From Girardinichthys multiradiatus (taxonomy: Eukaryota > Chordata > Actinopteri > Cyprinodontiformes > Goodeidae): a stretch of 64,000 nucleotides of DNA. The translations under genes were made by a program, and so were the position numbers. The notes beneath the pieces were generated by a model, which was not told the origin of the DNA, did no database searches, and saw only the letters and a program-made list of their open reading frames with translations. Each line of letters starts with the position of its first letter. The first letter of the stretch is position 1. The stretch is from assembly GCF_021462225.1 (NCBI RefSeq), contig NC_061802.1, forward strand, positions 5,475,859 to 5,539,858, written 5' to 3'. This document shows, piece after piece, positions 36,657-64,000 of this stretch.

Positions 36657-37479
36657 AGAGACACGTATTCTGCATGAACAACAAGCATTTCAGAAAAACA
36701 CACACTTGAAAACAAACAGTACAATAACACACGCACACATATTCACGAGTCTGCACACATGACTGTATTAAATCACCACCTGCAATTAAGAAGTATCTAA
36801 GCTATTTCATACTGATGATCTAAAGTGTGATGGACAATGGGTTTCACAGAAGTGAGAGTAGAGTTACATACCATTGTCCTGAACATATTTTAAGAGTTTG
36901 TTGTCTAAATTAGTCACATCAATCTTACAAAATGACAAAGTCAGCCTGTTATCATTAAGATGTGTGTAAATGAGAATAGCTTCTTCTCATGGGGCTTGGT
37001 TTGAGACAATGCACATTCTCATGGTTTGTTTTGGTTTTCTTACTCTTTAGCATTATAAAATACCCTGAAGGTTTTTAGGTATTTTGTTTGTTTATGTTTG
37101 AACTTTGAATACCTGTTGTTGTAAACTGTTACCTTGATATCTACCTGTTGCTAGTCTATTATTACCTACAATTTTATGTGTTTTTAGTGACATTGTTTAT
37201 AAAGTACTGTTTATTTGTGCTGCCTTGAATAAAGAAATAAGTTGAATTTAATATATATGCAGTTGGTTGATTTTTGCAATGTTTGCCATCCATTCAGAAA
37301 CCATATAAAGCAAAGTGAGATAACCCCCACACTGATCACATCAGTGAAAAATTTACCAAAATTATTTTAAAGTCTAATAGAAAAGTTATATTTTTTTCAC
37401 CACACTGTTTCCACAGAAATAATGTTTAAACTAGTTGAATACATACATGTTTATAGCATGTGCATGTGTGCAGTCATGT
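36657..37479 (+). other. 3' UTR and flank of the plus-strand TM4SF gene
   Basis: This is non-coding AT-rich sequence after the TAG. It contains the AATAAA at 37228 and nothing else recognised. Confidence 0.5.
37228..37233 (+). terminator. Polyadenylation signal of the plus-strand TM4SF gene
   Basis: TTGAATAAAGAAATAA lies about 570 bases after the TM4SF stop codon and is the first good signal. Confidence 0.6.
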
Positions 37480-38300
37480 GAACAATTTAGGACACTCTAT
37501 GTGTTTACATTTGGACATTTAAGGAATAAATTAGGACACCTCCACATTTATAACCTTTATTCCCACTTAAAATTACAAAACATACACACATGTGTATGCT
37601 AAAGAAGACACATTTTAAAATCCTAAAATGTCCTGTCAGAACCTGTTCCAGGCTGGAACATGAGCAAACAGGAAACCTAAAACAAACTGTCTGTTTAAAA
37701 CTTGCCAAACATTACAGACAGGATCAGACATCTGGAATAATGTTCTTTGGATAGATGTGTCCAAAATTTTATTATTTCAAAATCAAAACAGAGGACATGT
37801 TTAGCTATCATACCAAATGTTCCAGGAAAAGAACCTGATGCCTTCTGTGAAGAATAGAACTGGGAGTGTACTGGTTTGTGGACGCTTTGCTGCAGCAGAC
37901 CCTGGCCAGCTCACCATCATAGAATCCACTATATTTCTGTGAGAGTCAGATCTTTATCTCATTGATATGCTGAATATGCTTAAATAGGCTTTAAATGCAG
38001 CTGAAAATGAGGTGTGGGCAAATCAAAAACTGGTAGGTGGCTACAAGAAGCATCTTATTTCAGTCAAAGGGGATAAAACTATAAAGGGGTATGGTGTTCT
38101 AACTTTTCTTTAGTTAGAATACCAATTTTTGTTAAAACCTTTTGTTTAATGTGTAATAAGATGAATTTTTTGTTGCCCTGCAATTAAATCACTTTCTTTT
38201 CTAAAGATAAATCAAAACATAATAGACATCAATATGTGAGCATTTCATAATAAAAAACTTAATATTTTAATGCGGTGTGTCCTTTTATTTTTATATACTC
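37480..38300 (+). mobile_element. Decayed Tc1-like element with GGACAC ends
   Basis: The left end has CAATTTAGGACACTC and the right end GGTGTGTCCTTTTATTTTTA. Inside, WNNVLWIDVSKI and then VLVCGRFAAADPGQLTIIES match the first catalytic Asp block and the following segment of a Tc1 transposase, with stops and shifts between them. Confidence 0.7.
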
Positions 38301-39171
38301 CCATTTGCTAACTATGAGTATTTTTATAGCCAGTTTTTTTGGACCTTTTTTATTTATTAACACAGTATAGAGACTGAGACAAATATTTCTGCTCAGTGTG
38401 CAGAAATCTATTGCCAGACACGTTTTTCTTCTGGACTTTCCAGAATTACCAATTATTGATTGGTTTGGCCCAGGTTGAGTAAATGTTACCTTTAACTATG
38501 ACAGACAAGATAGTCCTTAAAATAATTTAGAGATGAAAGTATTTTCCTTGCCCTTTTGGAAAATAACTGAATTATTTCTCCACTTTAAATAAAGACAAAT
38601 CCATTGTTGAATTGTATGATAGTTTTTTATGGAATAATAATTGTGAACTGAATGACATTTGTAGTGAAAATAATTGCTGTGTTAGTCACTTGTTAGCAGT
38701 TAACCTATTTCCTAATGACACAGTATTGATTGGATCAAAGTCAAGTATTTTCCTCATTGGTTAAAGATTTGGACTAATGTCCATGATGGATATCTGTAAG
38801 TACATAAAATATAAAAACTTCAGGAAAAAAGGTTTTTTATTTCAACCAAAAAGCCAACTTAAAATCCTTTTTCTCAGAGCATAGTTGCTTTTTTTTTACT
38901 TGTTTCAGTATGATTTCTCCTCACCCAATCCCCATTTTCCTTCATCTTTTTACACAATCCTTTCTCACAAGACATGTTGCTGGATCTTAAAAAGCGATTA
39001 AACATTTTGAGTCCCATTTGACAAAGCAGTTTACTGGTTAATGTTTCGATGTTTTCCGACGTTATGCAAGGGCGACCAGCTGATCAAACAGTTGGCTGTC
39101 GTTTGCCTCACTGTCTGATGGTCAGTGACCCCTTCGTCTTTTTGCCTAATCTCAGCAGTCTGTGGAAGCAG
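38301..39171. other. 5' flank of ceruloplasmin
   Basis: AT-rich intergenic sequence. Apart from the TATA box that follows, only GTTAATGTTTCG near 39037, which loosely resembles a liver HNF1 half-site, is worth naming. Confidence 0.35.
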
Positions 39172-39177
39172 TATAAA
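39172..39177 (+). promoter_or_regulatory. TATA box of ceruloplasmin
   Basis: GCAGTATAAAGACAAAG lies about 160 bases before the start codon. This fits a transcription start near 39200 and a 5' UTR of about 130 bases. No other TATA-like match lies in the preceding 150 bases. Confidence 0.55.
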
Positions 39178-39334
39178 GACAAAGGGAAGAAAGAGCTTAC
39201 AACAGTGGTCTGTGGTCTGTATCATCAGTATCCACTGCTGGGTTCCTGAGGGGGCAAAAAAAGACAAATAGTCCTTATCTTGGCAGCTTTTCTCTAATGT
39301 TGAATTGAGAGAACTCAAAATCTAAAGTTTGAAA

Positions 39335-57029
<17,695 letters not shown>

Positions 57030-57173
57030 GCTGCTGAATAACTTGGATCCAAACAGAATCTAACTAAACCAAGTTTAATGTTCCTTTTGATTCCCACTTC
57101 CTGATTGTTTGATAACAGACTTCCAATGTAAATAGTGACTGGTAGAAACTGGACACACAAGTAATCATTTTAA

Positions 57174-57179
57174 AATAAA
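57174..57179 (+). terminator. Polyadenylation signal of ceruloplasmin
   Basis: AATAAA lies about 145 bases after the ceruloplasmin TGA. Confidence 0.65.
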
Positions 57180-59625
57180 AAGTAATTTTTTACACAGTAC
57201 CTTTGGTATGTTTTAAATGTCTGCAACAATTGCTGCACTGTTATGAGGAAGAGCTAATACAATTTTAAACATAAACAGGTCTATCCAAATTTTTTTTCCT
57301 TAGCACGATAACATCTGCACATATGTAAAAGAACATTTGCAAAAACAGAGAAGAATAGTACAATAAAAACAATACGGATAAAAAAACACAAATTAAAATT
57401 AAAAAGTGGGTTTTTAAATGACTTTTTTTACATCCACAATCAGAGTTTCTGTGAGGGAAGAATGTGCCAGCTCAATTAAAGCCTTAAAAACAAACAATAA
57501 GATCTTCTAAAATAAACTGTGGGCCAGTGCAGAGAACCTAAAACAAATATATGTTCCTGTTTGCATGTGGTGAAGTGTTTTTGACCAGTTGCAGACCAGA
57601 GAGAAAAAAGCCAAGAACAAAACATGGACCATTAGACAATAGTCCATAGATCACAGGTGTCAAATTCCTGCAACTGATAGATAAGTCTCTGCGTCAACAC
57701 ACCTGTGTCCAAATGAGCCTGATAGGTTTCGTAGAAGAAGCGGAGTTTTGTGGTCCGAAGAGTATTTTGTTTAGTAGACTGTCACGATAGTCCGGGCAAA
57801 GAGGCTGAAGAAGGGCAGTAGGCAGATGTTGTCCAGTGTAGCAGGTAATTTATTTATAAAGAATTGTGACAAAAAAAAGGTATTTACAAAACTCCAAAAA
57901 ATGGACACAGAATTTAACATTGCACAAATAACCTGAGCTGAACTTAAGTCAATCAAAATTAATGCCAAGTGCACTCAGCTCCACTGACCTGGTCCTCTTC
58001 TCCTGAACAGCTAAATTCTCCTGCTTAAAAAGTCTCAGGCAAGTCAAACAACAATGGTCTCCAATGGAATGTACCAGATACCAGGTATGACTACTCATCA
58101 CCATTATTTACTTGTTAGTGCTTTTTCTTACTAGTGACAAACAAACACATTTTAGTGTAACCATTAAATCATACAACAACAAAACTTGTTAGAATTAATT
58201 TAAACCACGGTAAATCTGTAAAGATGCAAATCACACAAACATGGGATAGTAAATGTTTGCAGACTACAGGATGAGGTATGGCTAAATTAAAACAAACAAG
58301 AAAGTCAAATGAAAATACACTAAACTTTCAGGGCAAATGGTGTTCTCACCCACTTTGTCACATAGACAAAACACAGACTAGTGTTGGGTTTGCAGCATTT
58401 CTCTTGAGATGCAGATAGATGTGGGTAGAACGGCAGTGTTATGAGATTTGAATCTTTGATGTTTGTCCTTATCTTGACTTTTAACAAATATGTGCAGAAT
58501 ATTCAGAAAACAATTATTCCGTATATCTGCATTTAAGATTGTCACACAGATACAGAGAGGTAAAGGATCAGAGGTTCTAAAGTCCAGCAACTACTTTTCA
58601 TTTTTTACAGAGACACTGAAGCAAGTCATCTGTGAACATTCCTGTTGTTTCATATCCTATTTTTTATCCTCAGAGGCATAATGAAAACTAATAGCTTTGG
58701 TAAATTTTTAAATTGGACCAACACAGCGTGCCAGATTAGGTTAGCAAAGTAGAAATCAGGTCAACCATCAGTTTCACACACATTCCAGGAAAAGGCATGC
58801 TGCCACTAACGCTAACAGACATTATACATCATGTATTTACTAGTTAATATTAATATTATGTTTTTTATTATTAAATATACACCAACAGCACAACTACTGT
58901 TTACTTAGTAATGCTATTGTGTTTCTGTAGTAGAAGATTTATACAAATACTGCATTAAAAATGGAGGATAAAAAGACAAGATAAACTTTGCTGTTGCCAT
59001 GACAAACATAATGATTGCTTAGTTTGTTATTTATGCTCAAAGTCATCTAGAAACATAACATATGGGCTGAAGAGCTCAATATGGCTCCAAAATCACATGT
59101 TGCAGTCCTCTGGTAATACTTTGCATTCAGATTACCTATATAAAATAACATTTGAGCACAACCATTATGTCATAACGTTTTAGTAAAATTTTGGAAGAAA
59201 GCTTTTTTTTTCTTTATTCTAAGCCAGATCAACACTTTTTAAAAACAGTATTTTCTTTTCCAGGGGACAGAAAACAGGGAGATTTAAGGTGTAAGAGTCA
59301 CTTCTCGTTCACTGTTGAATTTTATCAGTTCGAGCATGCATTAAATTCTATAATTAAATATAATTTCCCTGCTGAGGGGCAAATAACGGTCGATTCTATT
59401 ATGTTCTATTCTAAAAAAGAAAAATTCAAGTCTAATAAGCTGTGATAAAATACATTACTTATACAGATTTACATCCAACGAAAGCTAATACAGAATACAG
59501 CAAACTGGTCTTACTCAGGCGGTAATTGCACTAAACGAACACAGGGGGGCAGAATTGTCACATAAATGTCGGCAGAAGGTTTAGTTGGTGTAAAAGTTTA
59601 AAACAGCTCATTTAACAGACATATA
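57180..59625. other. Intergenic, no gene recognised
   Basis: AT-rich flank. Around 57775-57990, CACGATAGTCCGGGCAAAGA followed by TAATTTATTTATAAAG looks like a worn retroposon. The other short open frames have no family resemblance. Confidence 0.4.
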
Positions 59626-59677
59626 CAAGGGTTAGACAATGAAACTGAAACATCTGGTTTTAGACCACAATAATTTA

Positions 59678-60709
59678 TTAGTATGGTGTAGGGCCTCCTT
59701 TTGCGGCCAATACAGCATCAGTTCGTCTTGGGAATGACATATACAAGTCCTGCACAGTGGTCAGAAGGATTTTAAGCCATTCTTCTTGCAGGATAGTGGC
59801 CAGGTCACTACGTGATACTGGTGGAGGAAAGCGTTTCCTGACTTGCTCCTCCAAAACACCCCAAAGCTGCTCAATAATATTTAGATTTGGTGACTGTGCA
59901 GGCCATGGGAGATGTTCAACTTCACTTTCATGTTCATCAAACCAATCTTTCACCAGTCTTGCTGTGTGTATTGGTGCATTGTCATCCTGATACACGGCAC
60001 CGCCTTCAGGATACAATGTTTGAACCATTGGATGCACATGGTCCTCAAGAATGGTTCGGTAGTCCTTGGCAGTGACGCGCCCATCTAGCACAAGTATTGG
60101 GCCAAGGGAATGCCATGATATGGCAGCCCAAACCATCACTGATCCACCCCCATGCTTCACTCTGGGCATGCAACAGTCTGGGTGGTACGCTTCTTTGGGG
60201 CTTCTCCACACCGTAACTCTCCCGGATGTGGGGAAAACAGTAAAGGTGGACTCATCAGAGAACAATACATGTTTCACATTGTCCACAGCCCAAGATTTGT
60301 GCTCCTTGCACCATTGAAACCGACGTTTGGCATTGGCATGAGTGACCAAAGGTTTGGCTATAGCAGCCCGGCCGTGTATATTGACCCTGTGGAGCTCCCG
60401 ATGGACAGTTCTGGTGGAAACAGGAGAGTTGAGGTGCACATTTAATTCTGCCGTGATTTGGGCAGCCGTGGTTTTATGTTTTTTGGATACAATCCGGGTT
60501 AGCACCTGAACACCCCTTTCAGACAGCTTCCACTTGCGTCCACAGTTAATCCTGTTGGATGTGGTTCGTCCTTCTTGGTGGTATGCTGACATTACCCTGG
60601 ATACCATGGCTCTTGATACATCACAAATACTTGCTGTCTTGGTCACAGATGCGCCAGCAAGACGTGCACCAACAATTTGTCCTCTTTTGAACTCTGGTAT
60701 GTCACCCAT
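59678..60709 (-). CDS. Tc1/mariner transposase, full length, DD36E
   Basis: A single open frame of 343 residues starts MGDIPEFKRGQIVGARLAGA and ends AAKGGPTPY, the expected full length. The amino half has two helix-turn-helix regions (VTKTASICDVSRAMVSRVMS and the TAAQITAELN stretch) joined by a basic GRKWK linker. The catalytic half has D in FSDEST, D in YQDDNAPIH and E in NLNIIEQLW, with 36 residues between the second Asp of QDD and the Glu. This is two more than Tc1 and matches the spacing described for the DD36E group of Tc1/mariner elements. It would bind the terminal repeats and cut and paste the element at TA sites. Whether it is active is unknown; SPDLN is changed to SPNLN. Confidence 0.92.
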   Translation of the reverse strand: MGDIPEFKRGQIVGARLAGASVTKTASICDVSRAMVSRVMSAYHQEGRTTSNRINCGRKWKLSERGVQVLTRIVSKKHKTTAAQITAELNVHLNSPVSTRTVHRELHRVNIHGRAAIAKPLVTHANAKRRFQWCKEHKSWAVDNVKHVLFSDESTFTVFPTSGRVTVWRSPKEAYHPDCCMPRVKHGGGSVMVWAAISWHSLGPILVLDGRVTAKDYRTILEDHVHPMVQTLYPEGGAVYQDDNAPIHTARLVKDWFDEHESEVEHLPWPAQSPNLNIIEQLWGVLEEQVRKRFPPPVSRSDLATILQEEWLKILLTTVQDLYMSFPRRTDAVLAAKGGPTPY

Positions 60710-60852
60710 AATGTTGTGTGCATTTCAATATTTTGAGCAAAACTGTTCTCTTACCCTGCTAATTGAACCTTCACACTCTGCTCTTACTGGTGCAATGTGC
60801 AATCAATGAAGACTGGCTACCAGGCTGGTCCAATTTAGCCATGAAACCTCCC

Positions 60853-60895
60853 AAACTGAAACACCTGTCACACAAAATGACAGGTGTTTCAGTTT
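60853..60895. repeat. Perfect 18-base hairpin in the transposon right end
   Basis: AAACTGAAACACCTGTCA (60853-60870) and its exact complement (60878-60895) are separated by CACAAAA. The other two copies of the element have no left arm here. Confidence 0.95.
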
Positions 60896-60913
60896 CATTG
60901 TCCAACCCCTGTA

Positions 60914-61600
60914 AGTGTTTCATTAAATTCTGATATTTGAATAAAAACATACAGCGGCTCATTAATAAACATATTCAAAACCTAAGGCAAAGCAGCTGGT
61001 AGATTAATGCTTTGCAGAACTCAGTTTTTTCATCTAAAAACACCAGAAAGTAGTTAGATCTTTAGTTTTTTTAAGTGTCTTCCAATAACAACAATTTGAT
61101 TTTAAGAGAGTTAGCTGTGAGCGTCCCAATGTGTTAAGTTCATTCAACTAATGGGCTTTTTGTAAATTTTGGATACGCTATTAACTGGGCAGAACCTTTT
61201 CATGTGGGGTGTTCGACAAATGTTATATACAAATGCTGCGGTAGGAAGCACCTGGGAGAATCCCTAGGAGTTCTGCATTTGAGTTTTTTATGAAGCATAA
61301 AATGTCCTGGCCAGAAATAATTTTGTTTTTGTTCTTGAGTAAAAAACAACTTTCTCTGTTCTTGTGGAGTATGTTTTGGCCTTTAGTCAAACAAAAAGAC
61401 TTTTACTGTAACAAGAGTGAGTGAAGGCAGATTATTTAAAGTAAGTTTACATTAAAAGTGGATGATACATAAATTAAATGTTTACCTAATGAGATTAAGA
61501 GGCTTATGGAGTAACTCACAGTTACCCCAAAACCTCAAAACTAAATAGAAACAGAAGCCATACAACACTCCTTCATAAGAAAGCTGATAAAGGAGCAGCA
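60914..61600. other. Intergenic, nothing recognised
   Basis: No exon or repeat end is seen between the transposon and the LINE tail. Confidence 0.45.
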
Positions 61601-62475
61601 CCTGAATGAACTCCTGCTGAGCTATCACAGTTTGTTGTTGACACCACAGTGGTCGGACTCATCTAAACGGAGATGAGGCAGTTTACAGACAGGAAGTTCT
61701 GGTTCTAACAGCCTGGTGTTTGAACAACAATCTGGCTCTGAACACGTTGAAAACCAAAGAGCGAATCATGGATAAAACTGACTAAGCCCCCCTCTACATC
61801 AATGGCAAGTGTGTGGAGAAAGTCCAAACCTTCAGGTTTCTTGGTGTCTTCATCTCTGCCAATCTTTCAGGGACAGGGACATCAGGACAGCTCAGCAGCG
61901 GTTACACTTCCTGAGGATATTCTGGAAGAACAACCTGGACTTCAAACTACTGCTTACTTTCTACCACTTATCCATTGGGAGCCTGCTGACCTACTGTGGC
62001 ATGGTAAGGCATGGCAGCTACACTAAGGAGGACAGGGAGAAGGCTTCAGAGGGTGTTCAAGAAGGCACAGAGGATCACTGGCTGGCCTTTCCCCTCCCTG
62101 ACCTTCACCTCCTGTTGCCTCAGCAGAGCACACAACATCACCAAAGACAGCTCACACCTGGGCTTTGGACTGCTTGACCTTTTGCCCTCCAGGATGTGCT
62201 ACAGGTGATTAAAATTAAACATCAGCAGGCTAAAGAACAGTTTCTTTCTAAAGGCAGTGATCCCACAGTACATAGCACCCCCTTCATATTATGATTTTCA
62301 ATTTTTACTACAGTAAAAATTGAAAATCATGTAAAATAACAACACACGTGATAATTTTACCTTTTTTTACTTTAAACTCAGATATTTCTACGTTGCAAAA
62401 CAACAAATTTTTATTTTGTTTTACATTTGTATAATGACAATAAAAGCATTCTATTCTATTCTATTCTATTCTGAC
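61601..62475 (+). mobile_element. Rex1-like LINE 3' part with (ATTCT)n tail
   Basis: Broken plus-strand frames give VDTTVVGLI (reverse transcriptase end), NNNLALNTLKTKERIMDKT, VQTFRFLGVFISANL and QQRLHFLRIFWKNNLDFKLL. They continue with KKAQRITGWPFPSLTF and SHLGFGLLDLLPSRMCYR. This order is that of fish Rex1/CR1-like LINEs. It ends in five ATTCT units near 62450. Several frameshifts make it inactive. Confidence 0.75.
62291..62330. repeat. Perfect 19-base hairpin
   Basis: ATGATTTTCAATTTTTACT and its exact complement, separated by only AC, lie in the tail region of the LINE. Confidence 0.95.
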
Positions 62476-63829
62476 CATAATGACCAAATACAGTAACATT
62501 CACTGACTGTTGAAGGCATTCATATTCATTCTTGGGCCGGGTCTAGCAAAGCCTGAAAAACTTTTTATTTAAGCAGCCTGCATGTGAATTAAGTTCAGAA
62601 AAGAAGTTATTTTGCAGAAATGCTCTTCTACCACCTACCACCACCTTTCCTCGTCCTTAAACACACAACAGCAACCAAAAACTCTAAGACACCCACACGC
62701 ATGCATTCAAGGAACTCCATGATTGCACAACCTTTGACTACAGTAAACATTACAGACAGAATAATTAATCTTTTAATAATAAAGAATTCTGCTAACCTTA
62801 TTTATTGTACAATTAATTATTTACATGTTTTTTTCCACATTTTGCAAATTACAATCTTCTACAGATCTTGTTAATTAGCGGCATCAAACTCAGTTGAAAT
62901 GTGAATTTACAGCATTGTATTCCTTTCTTGGGAATAAAAATAAACACAATTTATTTGCTGCTAGAATAAAACAACCAGGAAACCTAACAGAGCCATTTTA
63001 TTTGCTTATATTTTTAATGCTGTCACTAAGCTCGCACCCCATATCATTTCCTTGTTGTGAATGCAGGGCTTAGCGCGGTATGTAAACAATGCAACAGACA
63101 AATAAAAAAAGAGATTAACTAATCAATTTAGGCCAAGATTTAAATTTATTTTAAAGATAAATATGCACCTCACCAACATTCTGAAGGTTTTAGGATTCTG
63201 CCCATTTGAATATTCTTCATCATGATCCAATATACAATCACGCAGCATTTACCCAATTACACAGCTAGACACACGCATACACACACAGTTCGTGTCTCTC
63301 AAACACACACTGTGCAGAGTACAACTCAGTGTCTGAGCTCTGAGCAGCCACCTGCAGTCCTCCTTTAACTGGCAGATAAATTAAATTTCAAATATTTAGA
63401 CCATGAAATGTGCCAAATAACGACCTTTCTGACCCAAACCTGATGGGAATCCTAATTATGTGCCATCATCTCTGTCCCGTTCAGTCTGCCACGTGACTCT
63501 GAACTTTGTGGTGGCTTTCCTGCAAAACTGTTGTGCATCTGTTTTTGCTTGCTGTGTTGACGTCAGCCGATCAAGGCGCAGCTGTCTAACCGATGGGGCT
63601 CATTTAATGCTGCTGGACAGACTTTTCAAGCACAAAATGAGAATAGGAGGAGTCCCTCTGGAGGTTTATGAAGCAGCTGTTTTTTTCTTTCAAATCTTGC
63701 TATTGTTAGAAAAATTGAAATGAACAAATAATACAGTAAAAAGCTGTTGACATAGAGATAATTTTAAATAGAGTTTACATCATCCTCTCAGTTTCTTCCA
63801 ACAGCTCAAAAACAAACAGATTAACCAGC
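62476..63829. other. Intergenic, nothing recognised
   Basis: AT-rich, with a small CA-rich patch near 63260-63310. A frame at 63460-63723 has a hydrophobic stretch but no start context, splice sites or family match. Confidence 0.4.
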
Positions 63830-64000
63830 CAATCTAAATTGCTCTTAGATGTGAATGTGTGCGTGCACATGATTTTCGGTCTTGTTTGTCTCTGTGTTAT
63901 GCTGTGATGAACTGGTGAACCCATCCAGAGGGTACATTGTCTCTCACCCATTGACCACAAGAGGTAGGCCCGAGCCCTGCATGGATGAAGTGGGTATGAA
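63830..64000 (+). mobile_element. SINE family A, worn copy at the window edge
   Basis: GCCAATCTAAATTGCTCTTA, TGCTGTGATGAACTGGTGAA and ATCCAGAGGGTACATTGTCT follow the order of the copy at 43616-43976. It runs off the right end of the window. Confidence 0.6.

Larger units (their letters stand above)
59626..60911 (-). mobile_element. Intact-looking DD36E Tc1/mariner transposon
   Basis: 1286 bases between TA 59624-59625 and TA 60912-60913. The ends CAAGGGTTAGACAATGAAAC and GTTTCATTGTCCAACCCCTG are short inverted repeats of about 30 bases with a few mismatches. It is the best copy of the family also found at 5510-6202 and 31775-33015. Confidence 0.93.

Noticed and set aside
63460..63723. 87-residue frame with a hydrophobic part near the right edge
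   Set aside because: No family resemblance, no promoter or splice context and ordinary composition.

Overview
The window looks like nuclear DNA of a teleost fish. Genes are split into short exons with GT/AG introns. The background is AT-rich and full of fish-type Tc1/mariner transposons, tRNA-headed SINEs, LINE tails and long microsatellites. Protein matches (SCaMC carrier, TMEM69, L6-type tetraspanins, ceruloplasmin) are vertebrate. I cannot name the species from sequence alone.

Layout from left to right. The last exon of a calcium-binding mitochondrial carrier (SCaMC/SLC25A23-25 group, + strand) ends at 1199. Five kilobases of transposon debris follow, including two Tc1 elements that meet at one TA. 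TMEM69 (mitochondrial membrane protein, two coding exons) is on the - strand at 7146-7985. A complete five-exon L6-family tetraspanin (TM4SF) is on the - strand at 10144-13022. A gamma-glutamyltransferase-family gene of the bacterial YwrD type lies on the + strand at 17869-26353 and appears broken: the exon that should carry the catalytic threonine is not found, two exons carry one-base frameshifts and one splice donor is missing. A second complete TM4SF gene (four exons, + strand) spans 28654-36656, and a complete 24-exon ceruloplasmin gene (1072 codons, + strand) spans 39335-57029. TM4SF genes beside CP also occur in mammals, so this half of the window is a conserved neighbourhood. The last 7 kb hold a Tc1/mariner element with an intact 343-residue transposase, a Rex1-like LINE tail and SINE pieces.

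The genes do not form one pathway. Ceruloplasmin is a secreted copper ferroxidase. The TM4SF proteins are plasma-membrane four-helix proteins. TMEM69 and the SCaMC protein act in mitochondria. The GGT-like locus would have handled gamma-glutamyl compounds such as glutathione.

The most interesting observations are: ceruloplasmin whose domain-4 type-1 copper site has lost two of its four ligands; the missing nucleophile exon of the GGT-like gene; an intact transposase with DD36E rather than DD34E spacing, plus two decayed relatives; a perfect palindrome newly made in the end of that transposon; a retroelement in ceruloplasmin intron 8 that carries a transmembrane ORF and whose tail abuts the next splice acceptor; and a decayed minisatellite of splice-donor-like units in ceruloplasmin intron 11. 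I found no previously undescribed multi-gene system.
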